Source of the DNA: Dictyoglomaceae bacterium
GTDB taxonomy: Bacteria; Dictyoglomota; Dictyoglomia; Dictyoglomales; Dictyoglomaceae
Length of the DNA: 12,885 nucleotides
Assembly (NCBI GenBank): GCA_028276205.1
Contig: JAPYWU010000021.1
Span: 1-12,885 of the forward strand
Direction of reading: 5' to 3'
Shown one piece after another: positions 8,089-12,885 of this stretch. The notes beneath the pieces are model-generated. The model had not been told where the DNA came from. It saw nothing but the letters and a program-made list of their open reading frames with translations, and ran no database searches. Within the stretch, counting starts at the first letter, position 1. Every line of letters begins with the position of its first letter. The translations under genes were made by a program, and so were the position numbers.

Positions 8089-8467
8089 GAGGGAAGAAGC
8101 AGACCATAAGCCGAATTCTGTTCCCCCGATAAGGGGGCGGCAACCATCTATCTAGGGTAAGAATTACTTCTTACCTCAAGCGGCCAACCCGAGGGTCGGC
8201 GGGCCACCTCAACCCCTCCTATTTGGCCTTGCACCGGGTGGGGTTTGTCAAGCCAGGAAGGTCACCCTTCCTGCTGGTGAGCTCTTACCTCACCTTTTCA
8301 CCCTTACCCATATAAGATCTTTATTAACCTTATATGGGCGGTCTGTTTTCTGTGACACTTTCCTTCAGGTTACCCTGACTGGGCGTTACCCAGCACCCTG
8401 CCCTGTGGTGTTCGGACTTTCCTCGGAATCTTTAGATTCCGCGGTTGCCTGGTCTACTTCTTCCCTC
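8089..8467 (-). ncRNA. rnpB: RNase P RNA (catalytic subunit), bacterial type A
   Basis: Ribozyme that matures the 5' ends of tRNAs. The minus strand shows the family's conserved blocks in order: GAGGAAAGUCC (8424-8414, the 5' strand of helix P4), ACAGAAA followed by ACCGCC, GGGUGAAAAGGUG, GGUAAGAGCUCACC, GUGCAAGGCCAAAUAGG, and near the 3' end ACAGAAUUCGGCUUAU. A long P1 closes the molecule: 8467-8450 pairs with 8106-8089 over 18 positions with one G-U pair. P3 is GGAAUC-UAAA-GAUUCC, and a 10-bp stem CCCAUAUAAG/CUUAUAUGGG fits the P8/P9 region. The stretch is clearly G+C-rich against its neighbours. The ends given are those of P1, and mature ends could differ by a few bases. The 5' end lies inside the upstream protein gene. 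No strong promoter is evident there, only a weak -10-like TAAATT at 8479-8474. Confidence 0.97.
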
Positions 8468-8754
8468 TCATACAATTTAGTCCAAGGTACAACTTCAAAA
8501 CCTCTGAATCCTTCTTTTCTAACTATTTTCCAGTAAGGCACTTTATATGTTATTTTTCTCTCGTATCCACATTCACAATACAAAGTCTTTTCTTCTATTC
8601 CATCCTCAATAGTTGTTGGAGCTTTAATTAATTTATAACGTGTAAGCAAAACTTTACCGCATTTAGGACAACGAGGAGTTGTTAAATATTTAATAACTCT
8701 ATCACCTATATATAATATCAAAATTGCAAAAACTAATAATAATATTAATCCCAT
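8386..8754 (-). CDS. Small membrane-anchored zinc-ribbon protein, C-terminus overlapping rnpB
   Basis: Not assigned to a named family. The 122-residue protein has one N-terminal membrane helix (about 2-17) and a probable zinc site made by CPKC (29-32) and CEC (60-62). A basic, aromatic stretch follows (ITYKVPYWKIVRKEG). From about residue 96 on, the codons are those of the RNase P RNA: helix P1, P2, P3 and the conserved P4 strand read as EEVDQATAESKDSEESPN, ending at a TAA at 8388. That tail is hydrophilic and low in complexity and is probably shaped by the RNA rather than by protein function. The start ATG has AGGAAG five bases upstream. The gene lies 21 bases after the coiled-coil zinc-ribbon gene, so the two probably share a transcript. 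Confidence 0.75.
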   Translation of the reverse strand: MGLILLLVFAILILYIGDRVIKYLTTPRCPKCGKVLLTRYKLIKAPTTIEDGIEEKTLYCECGYERKITYKVPYWKIVRKEGFRGFEVVPWTKLYEREEVDQATAESKDSEESPNTTGQGAG

Positions 8755-8775
8755 AAACTTCCTATCTTAACAATA

Positions 8776-9492
8776 TTATTCCAACCATAAAATTCTACCA
8801 CAATTTGGACAATTTACAATATCACCCTTTTTAACCTTTTCTAAAACAGCTTTAGGTATCGAAAGTCTGCATCCTTCACATATTTCTTTATTTATAACTC
8901 TGGCAATTGCTCTACCATTTTTAGACTTCAATAAGTTATCAAACTCAATCAAATCCTCCTCAGGTATTTTAGATCTTTTTTCAGAAATATCATTAGCTAA
9001 GTTCATTATCTCTTCTTTAAGTGAATTTATCTCCTCTTCTAATATTTTCTTCTTATTTTCAAACTCTTCTCTCAATTTTTGTAATTCTAAAGTTACATCT
9101 TTTTTCTTTGAATCTATTTCTTCTGACTGAATCATTAAATTTAATATTTCATCTTCAAGATTATTAATTTGCTTCTTTAGATTTTCAATTTCCTTTTCTA
9201 CATGCATTACCTCTTTAGGATTTTTCAAAGTTAGGCTTCTTTTTTCCTCTTGAGATAGTTTTTCCCTATATATTACAACCTTATCTTCCTTTTCCTTTTG
9301 CTGATCTTTAACTAACTTAAAATTATCAATGATTTTTTTTAACTCCTCTTCTTTTTCATTAATCAATTTAAGATTATCATTGATATAGTTTTCAAATTCT
9401 GATTCTAAATTTTTAAGTCTTTTTTCATAATCTCTTAGTTGTAAAACTAATTCTTGAATCTCTAATAAACTTGGTATTATTTCTCTTCTCAT
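8776..9492 (-). CDS. Coiled-coil protein with C-terminal C4 zinc ribbon (COG1579 type)
   Basis: A 238-residue protein with a long charged coiled coil from about 10 to 175, then a compact C-terminal zinc ribbon with CEGC at 205-208 and CPNC at 228-231, ending GRILWLE. The NPKE near residue 91 and the ribbon pattern with RAIARV before CEGCR fit the widespread bacterial family annotated as zinc-ribbon, possibly nucleic-acid-binding (H. pylori HP0958 and chlamydial CdsZ are members). The exact role here is unknown. GGGAG lies upstream of the ATG. It precedes the membrane zinc-ribbon gene and rnpB on the same strand. No signal peptide or membrane helix is seen, so it is cytoplasmic. Confidence 0.85.
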   Translation of the reverse strand: MRREIIPSLLEIQELVLQLRDYEKRLKNLESEFENYINDNLKLINEKEEELKKIIDNFKLVKDQQKEKEDKVVIYREKLSQEEKRSLTLKNPKEVMHVEKEIENLKKQINNLEDEILNLMIQSEEIDSKKKDVTLELQKLREEFENKKKILEEEINSLKEEIMNLANDISEKRSKIPEEDLIEFDNLLKSKNGRAIARVINKEICEGCRLSIPKAVLEKVKKGDIVNCPNCGRILWLE

Positions 9493-9516
9493 ACCTTCTC
9501 CCTTTAAAACTTATTA

Positions 9517-9545
9517 TTTATACTAAGTATACCATTTTATTATAA
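9517..9545 (-). promoter_or_regulatory. Candidate promoter of the zinc-ribbon/rnpB group with a palindrome in its spacer
   Basis: TTATAA (9545-9540), 17 bases, then TATAAA (9522-9517) on the minus strand, about 25 bases before the ATG at 9492. The perfect palindrome TATAC-TTA-GTATA (9531-9519) overlaps the -10 box. No terminator separates this from the GH127 gene, so read-through is also possible. Confidence 0.4.
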
Positions 9546-9546
9546 T

Positions 9547-11403
9547 CTATTCCTTTCTTATCCAAACTGTCATAGGTCCTTTTTCTCTATTTGCCCATGC
9601 ATAATATGGTATAGTTATAAACTCTACCTCTTTTTTGTTTCTTTCTACTTCTTCTTTTGGTAAATATAAATTGTTCTCCCAAATCCTACTGTCTACAATT
9701 TTTCCTTTGCCTTTTATTATAACTATTCCTTCAAGAATCTCTGATGGCTCTGCTTTTAAATTATAATCTGCAATTTCCATATATTTTGGGTCTCCCCATG
9801 GATTGTCTACCTGCTCCATACAGTATACAATTGGTCCTCTCTTTATCGCCACCTTCCCTACATTATCTTTTACCTTTGGATGGCTCTCTATTATTTCTAT
9901 CTCCATTGGTAATTCTAAATTTATTTTGTCCCCTTCTTTCCATTGATTCTCCATCTCTATATATCCATTCTTTACCTCCTTTGTATTTATCTTATTTCCA
10001 TTTATTTTTATCGTGTAGCCTTTTGCCCAGCTTGGTATCCTTAAAAAGATTTTGTATTCTCCTTCTGTCTTTATCTCAAATTCTATATTCCCTTCCCATG
10101 GATAATTAGTCTTCTCTATGAGTTTTATCTCTTTATCTCCCCATGGAATTTTGGCTTCATTCTCTCCATATAAATGAACCCATATACCTTCTTCTGATGT
10201 AGTATACATGTATCCTGGTATTGATGCTATTAATCTTGCTATGTTTGGTGGACAACAGGCACATGCAAACCATGGCTTCCTTCTATGTTCGCCATTGTCT
10301 TCTAATGGGTTTACATAAAAGTATTCTTTACCATTTAAAGATATTCCTGATAGTAATCCATTGTATAATGTTTGTTCCATTATATCTGCAAATCTTCCTT
10401 CTCCTTTTGCAAGTAGCATCCTAAAATTCCACATAAAACTTCCTATCGCTGCACATGTCTCTGCGTATGCTGTATCATTGGGTAGTTCGTATTCTTCTCC
10501 AAAAGCTTCTCCTTCATGTCTTGCCCCTGCTCCTCCTGTTATATACATCTTTCTTTCTACAAAATTTTTCCATAATCTTTCTAATGCTTCCATTAGCTCT
10601 TTTTCTCCTGTCTCTAAGTAAAGATCTGTGGCTCCACAGTTTAGATATAAGGCTCTTACTGCATGTCCTACAATCTCGGTAAGTTCTCTGAATGGTTTGT
10701 GGTCTATGTGATATGTTTCTCCTCCTATTAGTCCTTTTCCTCTTTCATCTATGAAAAATTTTGCAAGATTTAAGTATCTTTTGTCTCCTGTTTCTCTGTA
10801 TAGTTCTACAAGTGCCATCTCTATTTCAGGATGTCCACATGTGCCTTCTTTTTTGCCTGGACCAAATACATTGTCTATATGGTCTGCAAATCTTTTTGCA
10901 ATGTTTAACAAAGTATCTTTCCCCGTTGTTCTGTGATGTGCTATTCCTGCTTGTATTAAATGTCCTGCACAATATAGTTCATGCATGTCTTTTAAGTTTG
11001 TCCATCTGTCCTTTTTTCTTTCAAAGGTAAAGTAGGTATCTAAATATCCATCTTCATCTTGTGCTTCCGCTACTTCTTCTATGGTTTGATCTAATATCTT
11101 TTCTAAATTTTCATCTCTTCCATAAGATGCAAAGGAAAATGATACTGCTTCCTGCCATTTATATACATCTGTATCATTAAAGAAAAAGCCATAATAGTCC
11201 CCTTTTACTTTTCCTGCTGCCCTTCTAAAGTTGTACAATCTTTGTGTCTCTTCTAATAGTCTATATTGCTCTGGTAATGTGACATCGTGTAGTATTTTTA
11301 TTCTCTTTCCCCAAAAACCAGATACTTTTACAGAGGATATAGGTATTGTCTTTAATTTCGCATATGGACTCTTTGTAGTATCAATTACAAAACTTCTATC
11401 CAT
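9547..11403 (-). CDS. Glycoside hydrolase family 127 (beta-L-arabinofuranosidase type, DUF1680)
   Basis: A 618-residue protein matching GH127, whose characterised member HypBA1 releases beta-L-arabinofuranose with a cysteine nucleophile held by zinc. The (alpha/alpha)6 barrel fills about residues 20-400, and beta-rich domains follow. The catalytic set is visible with HypBA1-like spacing: Glu299 in HEGEAFG (acid/base), Glu315 and Cys317 in YAETCAA, and Cys383-Cys384 in CACCPPN, where one cysteine is the nucleophile and both bind zinc. HypBA1's two glutamates are also 16 residues apart. No signal peptide is seen, so it probably acts in the cytoplasm on imported sugars. Substrate choice within the family is broad and not decided here. 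AAGGGGAAG precedes the ATG. By eye the gene is richer in G+C than the dcw genes. No transporter or other sugar gene lies beside it. Confidence 0.92.
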   Translation of the reverse strand: MDRSFVIDTTKSPYAKLKTIPISSVKVSGFWGKRIKILHDVTLPEQYRLLEETQRLYNFRRAAGKVKGDYYGFFFNDTDVYKWQEAVSFSFASYGRDENLEKILDQTIEEVAEAQDEDGYLDTYFTFERKKDRWTNLKDMHELYCAGHLIQAGIAHHRTTGKDTLLNIAKRFADHIDNVFGPGKKEGTCGHPEIEMALVELYRETGDKRYLNLAKFFIDERGKGLIGGETYHIDHKPFRELTEIVGHAVRALYLNCGATDLYLETGEKELMEALERLWKNFVERKMYITGGAGARHEGEAFGEEYELPNDTAYAETCAAIGSFMWNFRMLLAKGEGRFADIMEQTLYNGLLSGISLNGKEYFYVNPLEDNGEHRRKPWFACACCPPNIARLIASIPGYMYTTSEEGIWVHLYGENEAKIPWGDKEIKLIEKTNYPWEGNIEFEIKTEGEYKIFLRIPSWAKGYTIKINGNKINTKEVKNGYIEMENQWKEGDKINLELPMEIEIIESHPKVKDNVGKVAIKRGPIVYCMEQVDNPWGDPKYMEIADYNLKAEPSEILEGIVIIKGKGKIVDSRIWENNLYLPKEEVERNKKEVEFITIPYYAWANREKGPMTVWIRKE

Positions 11404-11422
11404 CTTTTCTTCCCCTTCTTAA

Positions 11423-11548
11423 TTAAATTGGAAAAATCTTATCAGCCTTTTCTTTAATTATTCTACAGCTTTCCATTGTCTTGTCAAAAATCTCCTTAAA
11501 AATTTCATGTGGTCTTTCTCTAATTACTTTAACTCCTTTCTCTATAAT
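11423..11548 (-). pseudogene. Headless reading-frame remnant ahead of GH127
   Basis: An open frame of 41 codons runs from just after an in-frame TAA (11551-11549) to a TAA at 11425. It starts IIEKGVKVIRERP and ends KADKIFPI, with protein-like composition (IFKEIF, ESCRIIKEK) but no start codon near its beginning. It looks like the tail of a lost gene whose 5' part is gone. I do not recognise the family. The GH127 promoter lies inside it, so it may instead be a chance open frame. Confidence 0.35.
11460..11487 (-). promoter_or_regulatory. Promoter of the GH127 gene
   Basis: TTGACA (11487-11482), a 16-base spacer and TAGAAT (11465-11460) on the minus strand. This is the best sigma-70-type match in the window. 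Transcription would start near 11453, leaving a leader of about 50 bases before the ATG at 11403. Confidence 0.7.
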
Positions 11549-11562
11549 TTAGATTTATCTAA
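11549..11562. repeat. Perfect palindrome TTAGAT-TT-ATCTAA
   Basis: Six-base arms around a two-base centre. It coincides with the point where the minus-strand remnant loses its open frame. It could be an operator for the GH127 side or a scar of a rearrangement. Confidence 0.5.
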
Positions 11563-11577
11563 TTTTTATCATTATTT

Positions 11578-11617
11578 TCTACTTGTAGTTGCTTTATATA
11601 TTTTAACTAAAAGTAGA
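11578..11617. repeat. Long inverted repeat with 14-base loop
   Basis: TCTACTT-G-TAGTT (11578-11590) pairs with AACTA-A-AAGTAGA (11605-11617), that is 12 of 13 positions around an AT-rich 14-base centre. It has no T-run on either side typical of a terminator. It lies between the two headless reading-frame remnants. Confidence 0.6.
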
Positions 11618-11717
11618 TAAAACAATTGAAAACTCAACAGAGGCATTAACAGAATTAACAAAAACAATAATTGAACTTCAGGAATTAATAAGATCAATTT
11701 CAACTAAGAAGGATTAA
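11607..11717 (+). pseudogene. Headless plus-strand reading-frame remnant (C-terminal tail of a lost gene)
   Basis: An open frame of 36 codons begins after an in-frame TAA (11604-11606) and ends at TAA 11715-11717. It reads LKVDKTIENSTEALTEL and ends RSISTKKD: amphipathic, heptad-like and protein-like, but without ATG, GTG or TTG at its head. A hairpin terminator of the right polarity follows 20 bases later, as after a true gene end. I do not recognise the family. It is most simply the surviving tail of a deleted gene. Confidence 0.4.
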
Positions 11718-11737
11718 TAAAATGAAAAATTATTTTT

Positions 11738-11773
11738 AAAAAGCTCACAAGGAAAAAATCTTGTGGGCTTTTT
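11738..11773. terminator. Bidirectional intrinsic terminator
   Basis: The arms AAAAAGCTCACAAG (11738-11751) and CTTGTGGGCTTTTT (11760-11773) form a 14-position stem with one G-U pair and an eight-base loop. It has a T-run on each strand. It would stop transcripts of the plus-strand remnant and, on the minus strand, the small membrane protein gene that ends at 11793. Confidence 0.88.
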
Positions 11774-11792
11774 TATTTAGCAAAAAAAATCT

Positions 11793-12026
11793 TTATTTTT
11801 TCCACCAATCTTTAAACTTTTCTGCTTTTATTTTAACTATTTCAATTGCAGATTTTAAAAAGATATAAAAACCTACTAAAAGCAAGATAAGGCTTAAAAA
11901 AAGTCCAACTTCCCCCACATAAGCTAATAACAGAGGCCAAATTATAATACTTACAATCATTAAAAGCCCTGCAATTGCTATTCTTTTATTTAACTCTTTT
12001 TCTTTTGCTTCTAAATCTTCTTTCAT
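11793..12026 (-). CDS. Small two-helix membrane protein of unknown function
   Basis: A 77-residue protein not assignable to a named family. It opens with a charged stretch (KEDLEAKEKELNKR), then two hydrophobic helices at about 16-36 and 40-60 with a short turn (VGEVG), and ends in a basic, tryptophan-containing tail (KFKDWWKK). Both ends are probably cytoplasmic. The start is well supported by AAAGGGGG about eight bases before the ATG at 12026, a TATAAT box at 12055-12050 and a terminator about 20 bases past the stop, so it looks like a real single-gene unit. It resembles in layout small phage-shock-like or DUF-type membrane proteins, but that is only a similarity of shape. Confidence 0.75.
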   Translation of the reverse strand: MKEDLEAKEKELNKRIAIAGLLMIVSIIIWPLLLAYVGEVGLFLSLILLLVGFYIFLKSAIEIVKIKAEKFKDWWKK

Positions 12027-12049
12027 ATATATAACCCCCTTTCATTTTT

Positions 12050-12076
12050 ATTATATAATGAAATCTAAAAAGATTT
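12050..12076. promoter_or_regulatory. Overlapping divergent -10 boxes with an adjacent palindrome
   Basis: TATAAT occurs on the minus strand (12055-12050), serving the small membrane protein gene, and on the plus strand (12054-12059), facing the DUF3800-like remnant. Beside them lies the perfect palindrome AAATCT-AAAA-AGATTT (12061-12076), at the minus-strand -35 position, where no good hexamer is found. It could be an operator. Confidence 0.45.
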
Positions 12077-12117
12077 TATTAGGGAGCATAAGAGGTAGGA
12101 AAAGAAGGGGAATAAAA

Positions 12118-12198
12118 TTGAATAGTTATCATGTATTATTTATTGATGAAGTTGGAGATCTGATGAAGAAAATATTTTGTTTATTTTTGGATAAGTGA
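12118..12198 (+). pseudogene. Truncated plus-strand reading frame, possibly the start of a DUF3800-like gene
   Basis: From a TTG at 12118, with GAAGGGG seven bases upstream (12104-12110), 26 codons read NSYHVLFIDEVGDLMKK and stop at TGA 12196. The VLFIDExGDL start resembles the N-terminus of DUF3800 (RNase H-like) proteins, which commonly open with a YxFIDESGD motif. The frame is also open back to an ATG at 12058 (46 residues), but that start has no ribosome binding site. The match is short, so this is a suggestion only. If correct, the rest of the gene has been lost. Confidence 0.35.
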
Positions 12199-12231
12199 TA
12201 CTAAGCATATTTTCACCTTTATATATAAAGT

Positions 12232-12254
12232 AAATTAAAATTGTAATTTAATTT
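12232..12254. repeat. AT-only inverted repeat
   Basis: AAATT-A-AAATT-GT-AATTT-AATTT, two five-base arms on each side of a GT centre with one bulged A. No role is evident. The stretch from 12199 to 12310 holds no supported gene. Confidence 0.4.
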
Positions 12255-12310
12255 TAACAACATAAAAAGTATTTATCAAGACTAATAACCTTTTTAATAA
12301 GTGTGAAAGC

Positions 12311-12332
12311 TTGCGCTCTCGCAACTTTTTTT
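12311..12332 (+). terminator. Possible terminator downstream of the truncated plus-strand frame
   Basis: TTGCG-CTCT-CGCAA followed by C and seven T on the plus strand. The stem is short (five perfect pairs, extendable past a C-C mismatch), but the T-run and the local G+C peak in AT-rich DNA are typical. Confidence 0.5.
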
Positions 12333-12342
12333 AAAATCTATT

Positions 12343-12357
12343 CCCACCCACCGCCCC
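12343..12357 (-). other. G-rich patch just after the HEPN gene
   Basis: On the minus strand GGGGCGGTGGGTGGG begins six bases past the HEPN stop, in otherwise AT-rich DNA. It has four G-runs with one-base loops and could fold as a quadruplex in DNA or RNA. The pattern is seen; the folding is inference. Confidence 0.4.
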
Positions 12358-12362
12358 ATTTT

Positions 12363-12701
12363 TTATAAATCATTTAAAACTTTTAAAAGTAGTGGTTTTA
12401 ATTTAGGAATTTCTTCTTTTACTACTAACCAGACTGCGGAAATATCTACTGTAAAATAGCTATGAATAAATTTATCTCTCATTCCTGCCATATCACGCCA
12501 TGGAATGTCTGGATACTTATTTCTTATTCATTAGGAATATTTTTTGTTGCTTCACCGATAACTTCAATGCATCTTAAAAACTGCATCATAAGTTTTCTTA
12601 TCTTCAGCAAACTGCTCAAATTTTAAATCTTTAACATATTCTTCAGCCCTTTCCATGTATTCAATGATATCTTTAATATAGATTTTTACGTTTCTTTTCA
12701 T
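12363..12701 (-). pseudogene. HEPN toxin gene (HepT/DUF86 type) with two compensating frameshifts
   Basis: Read across three segments this is a complete HepT-like HEPN ribonuclease toxin of about 112 residues, but the reading frame is broken. Segment one (MKRNVKIYIKDIIEYMERAE to TYDAV) runs from ATG 12701. In a T-run at 12580-12576 one extra base shifts the frame, and translation would stop at TGA 12566-12564 after 45 residues. The family continues in another frame as RCIEVIGEATKNIPNE. A one-base loss near 12525-12528 then restores the first frame for RNKYPDIPWRDMAGMRDKFIHSY, quoted here in part (RDKFIHSY), to TAA 12365. RDKFIH-x-Y is the RX4HXY active-site motif. The start overlaps the MNT stop as ATGA. 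Sequencing error is the main alternative, as one indel lies in a homopolymer. Confidence 0.85.
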
Positions 12702-12885
12702 ACGAAAGTAGCCTCTTTTATAATAATTTCTCTTAATTCCTCTCTAATATTTTTCTTTAGGACAAGATCTACTTTTATGCCTAAGATATCAGAGAGATAG
12801 TTTTCCACTGAGACTATATGAAGTAAGCTTACTGGTTCTTCAAATTCAACTAATAGATCAAGGTCACTTTCCGCTTTCTGTTCTC
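12698..12885 (-). CDS. MNT-domain nucleotidyltransferase antitoxin (MntA type), 5' end outside the window
   Basis: The last 61 residues of a minimal nucleotidyltransferase. EQKAESDLDLLVEF carries the DxD pair of the GSX10DXD catalytic motif; the GS part lies beyond the window edge. FEEPVSLLHIVSVENYLSDI and GIKVDLVLKK follow, ending EATFV at TGA 12700-12698. In characterised MntA-HepT pairs the MNT protein is the antitoxin and adenylylates the tyrosine of the HEPN RX4HXY motif. The 4-base ATGA overlap with the HEPN gene fits that pairing. This half shows no frame damage in the visible part, in contrast to its partner. Confidence 0.88.
   Translation of the reverse strand, partial: EQKAESDLDLLVEFEEPVSLLHIVSVENYLSDILGIKVDLVLKKNIREELREIIIKEATFV

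Noticed and set aside
8469..8498. TTGAAG-N18-TGTATG as an rnpB promoter
   Set aside because: The -10 candidate ends only one base before the P1 helix, too close for a normal start, and both hexamers are poor matches.
9744..11422. Many plus-strand open frames (61-121 codons) across the GH127 gene
   Set aside because: All are antisense to an intact enzyme with every catalytic residue present. Their translations are Ser/Leu/Pro-rich shadow sequence.
11722..11739. ATG AAA AAT TAT TTT TAA mini-frame before the hairpin
   Set aside because: Five codons in AT-rich sequence directly before a terminator, with no sign of function.
1..12885. CRISPR array, tRNA or insertion sequence
   Set aside because: No regularly spaced repeats of CRISPR length, no cloverleaf and no transposase motif were found on reading both strands.

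Overview
The window is AT-rich bacterial DNA, and almost every gene in it reads on the minus strand. Three things suggest a thermophilic, deep-branching bacterium. The proteins are rich in K, E and I. The RNase P RNA is much richer in G+C than its surroundings and closes with an 18-bp terminal helix. A compact peptidoglycan cluster sits beside polysaccharide-degrading capacity. Dictyoglomus is my best guess by general resemblance, but this is inference and no database was searched.

Layout, read right to left in the direction of transcription. At the right edge (about 12.36-12.885 kb) is an MntA/HepT-type nucleotidyltransferase/HEPN toxin-antitoxin pair. The MNT gene is cut by the window edge, and the HEPN gene carries two compensating frameshifts. 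From about 11.42 to 12.36 kb lies a worn intergenic zone. It holds one intact small membrane protein gene, several headless or truncated reading-frame remnants, palindromes and hairpin terminators. From 9.55 to 11.40 kb is a complete GH127 (beta-L-arabinofuranosidase type) gene with its own good promoter. From 8.09 to 9.49 kb are a coiled-coil zinc-ribbon protein, a small membrane-anchored zinc-ribbon protein and the RNase P RNA gene rnpB. The last 27 codons of the small membrane protein are read from inside rnpB.

From 7.98 kb down to base 1 is the division and cell wall (dcw) operon in its classical order: mraZ, rsmH, ftsL, ftsI, murE, murF, mraY and murD (cut by the left edge). All junctions but one overlap by 4 to 13 bases, which implies one transcript with translational coupling. 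A promoter ahead of mraZ is followed at once by four GTGG-type repeats at helical spacing, which is the expected autoregulatory MraZ site. The last repeat merges with the mraZ ribosome binding site.

Together the dcw genes make the UDP-MurNAc-pentapeptide (MurE, MurF, MurD), load it on lipid (MraY) and crosslink septal wall (FtsI with FtsL). RsmH, which methylates 16S rRNA, and MraZ, the transcription factor, sit at the head of the operon. No CRISPR array, tRNA, rRNA or intact insertion sequence was seen. The most unusual features are the rnpB/CDS overlap, the MraZ operator that reaches into the Shine-Dalgarno, and the decayed HepT reading frame.
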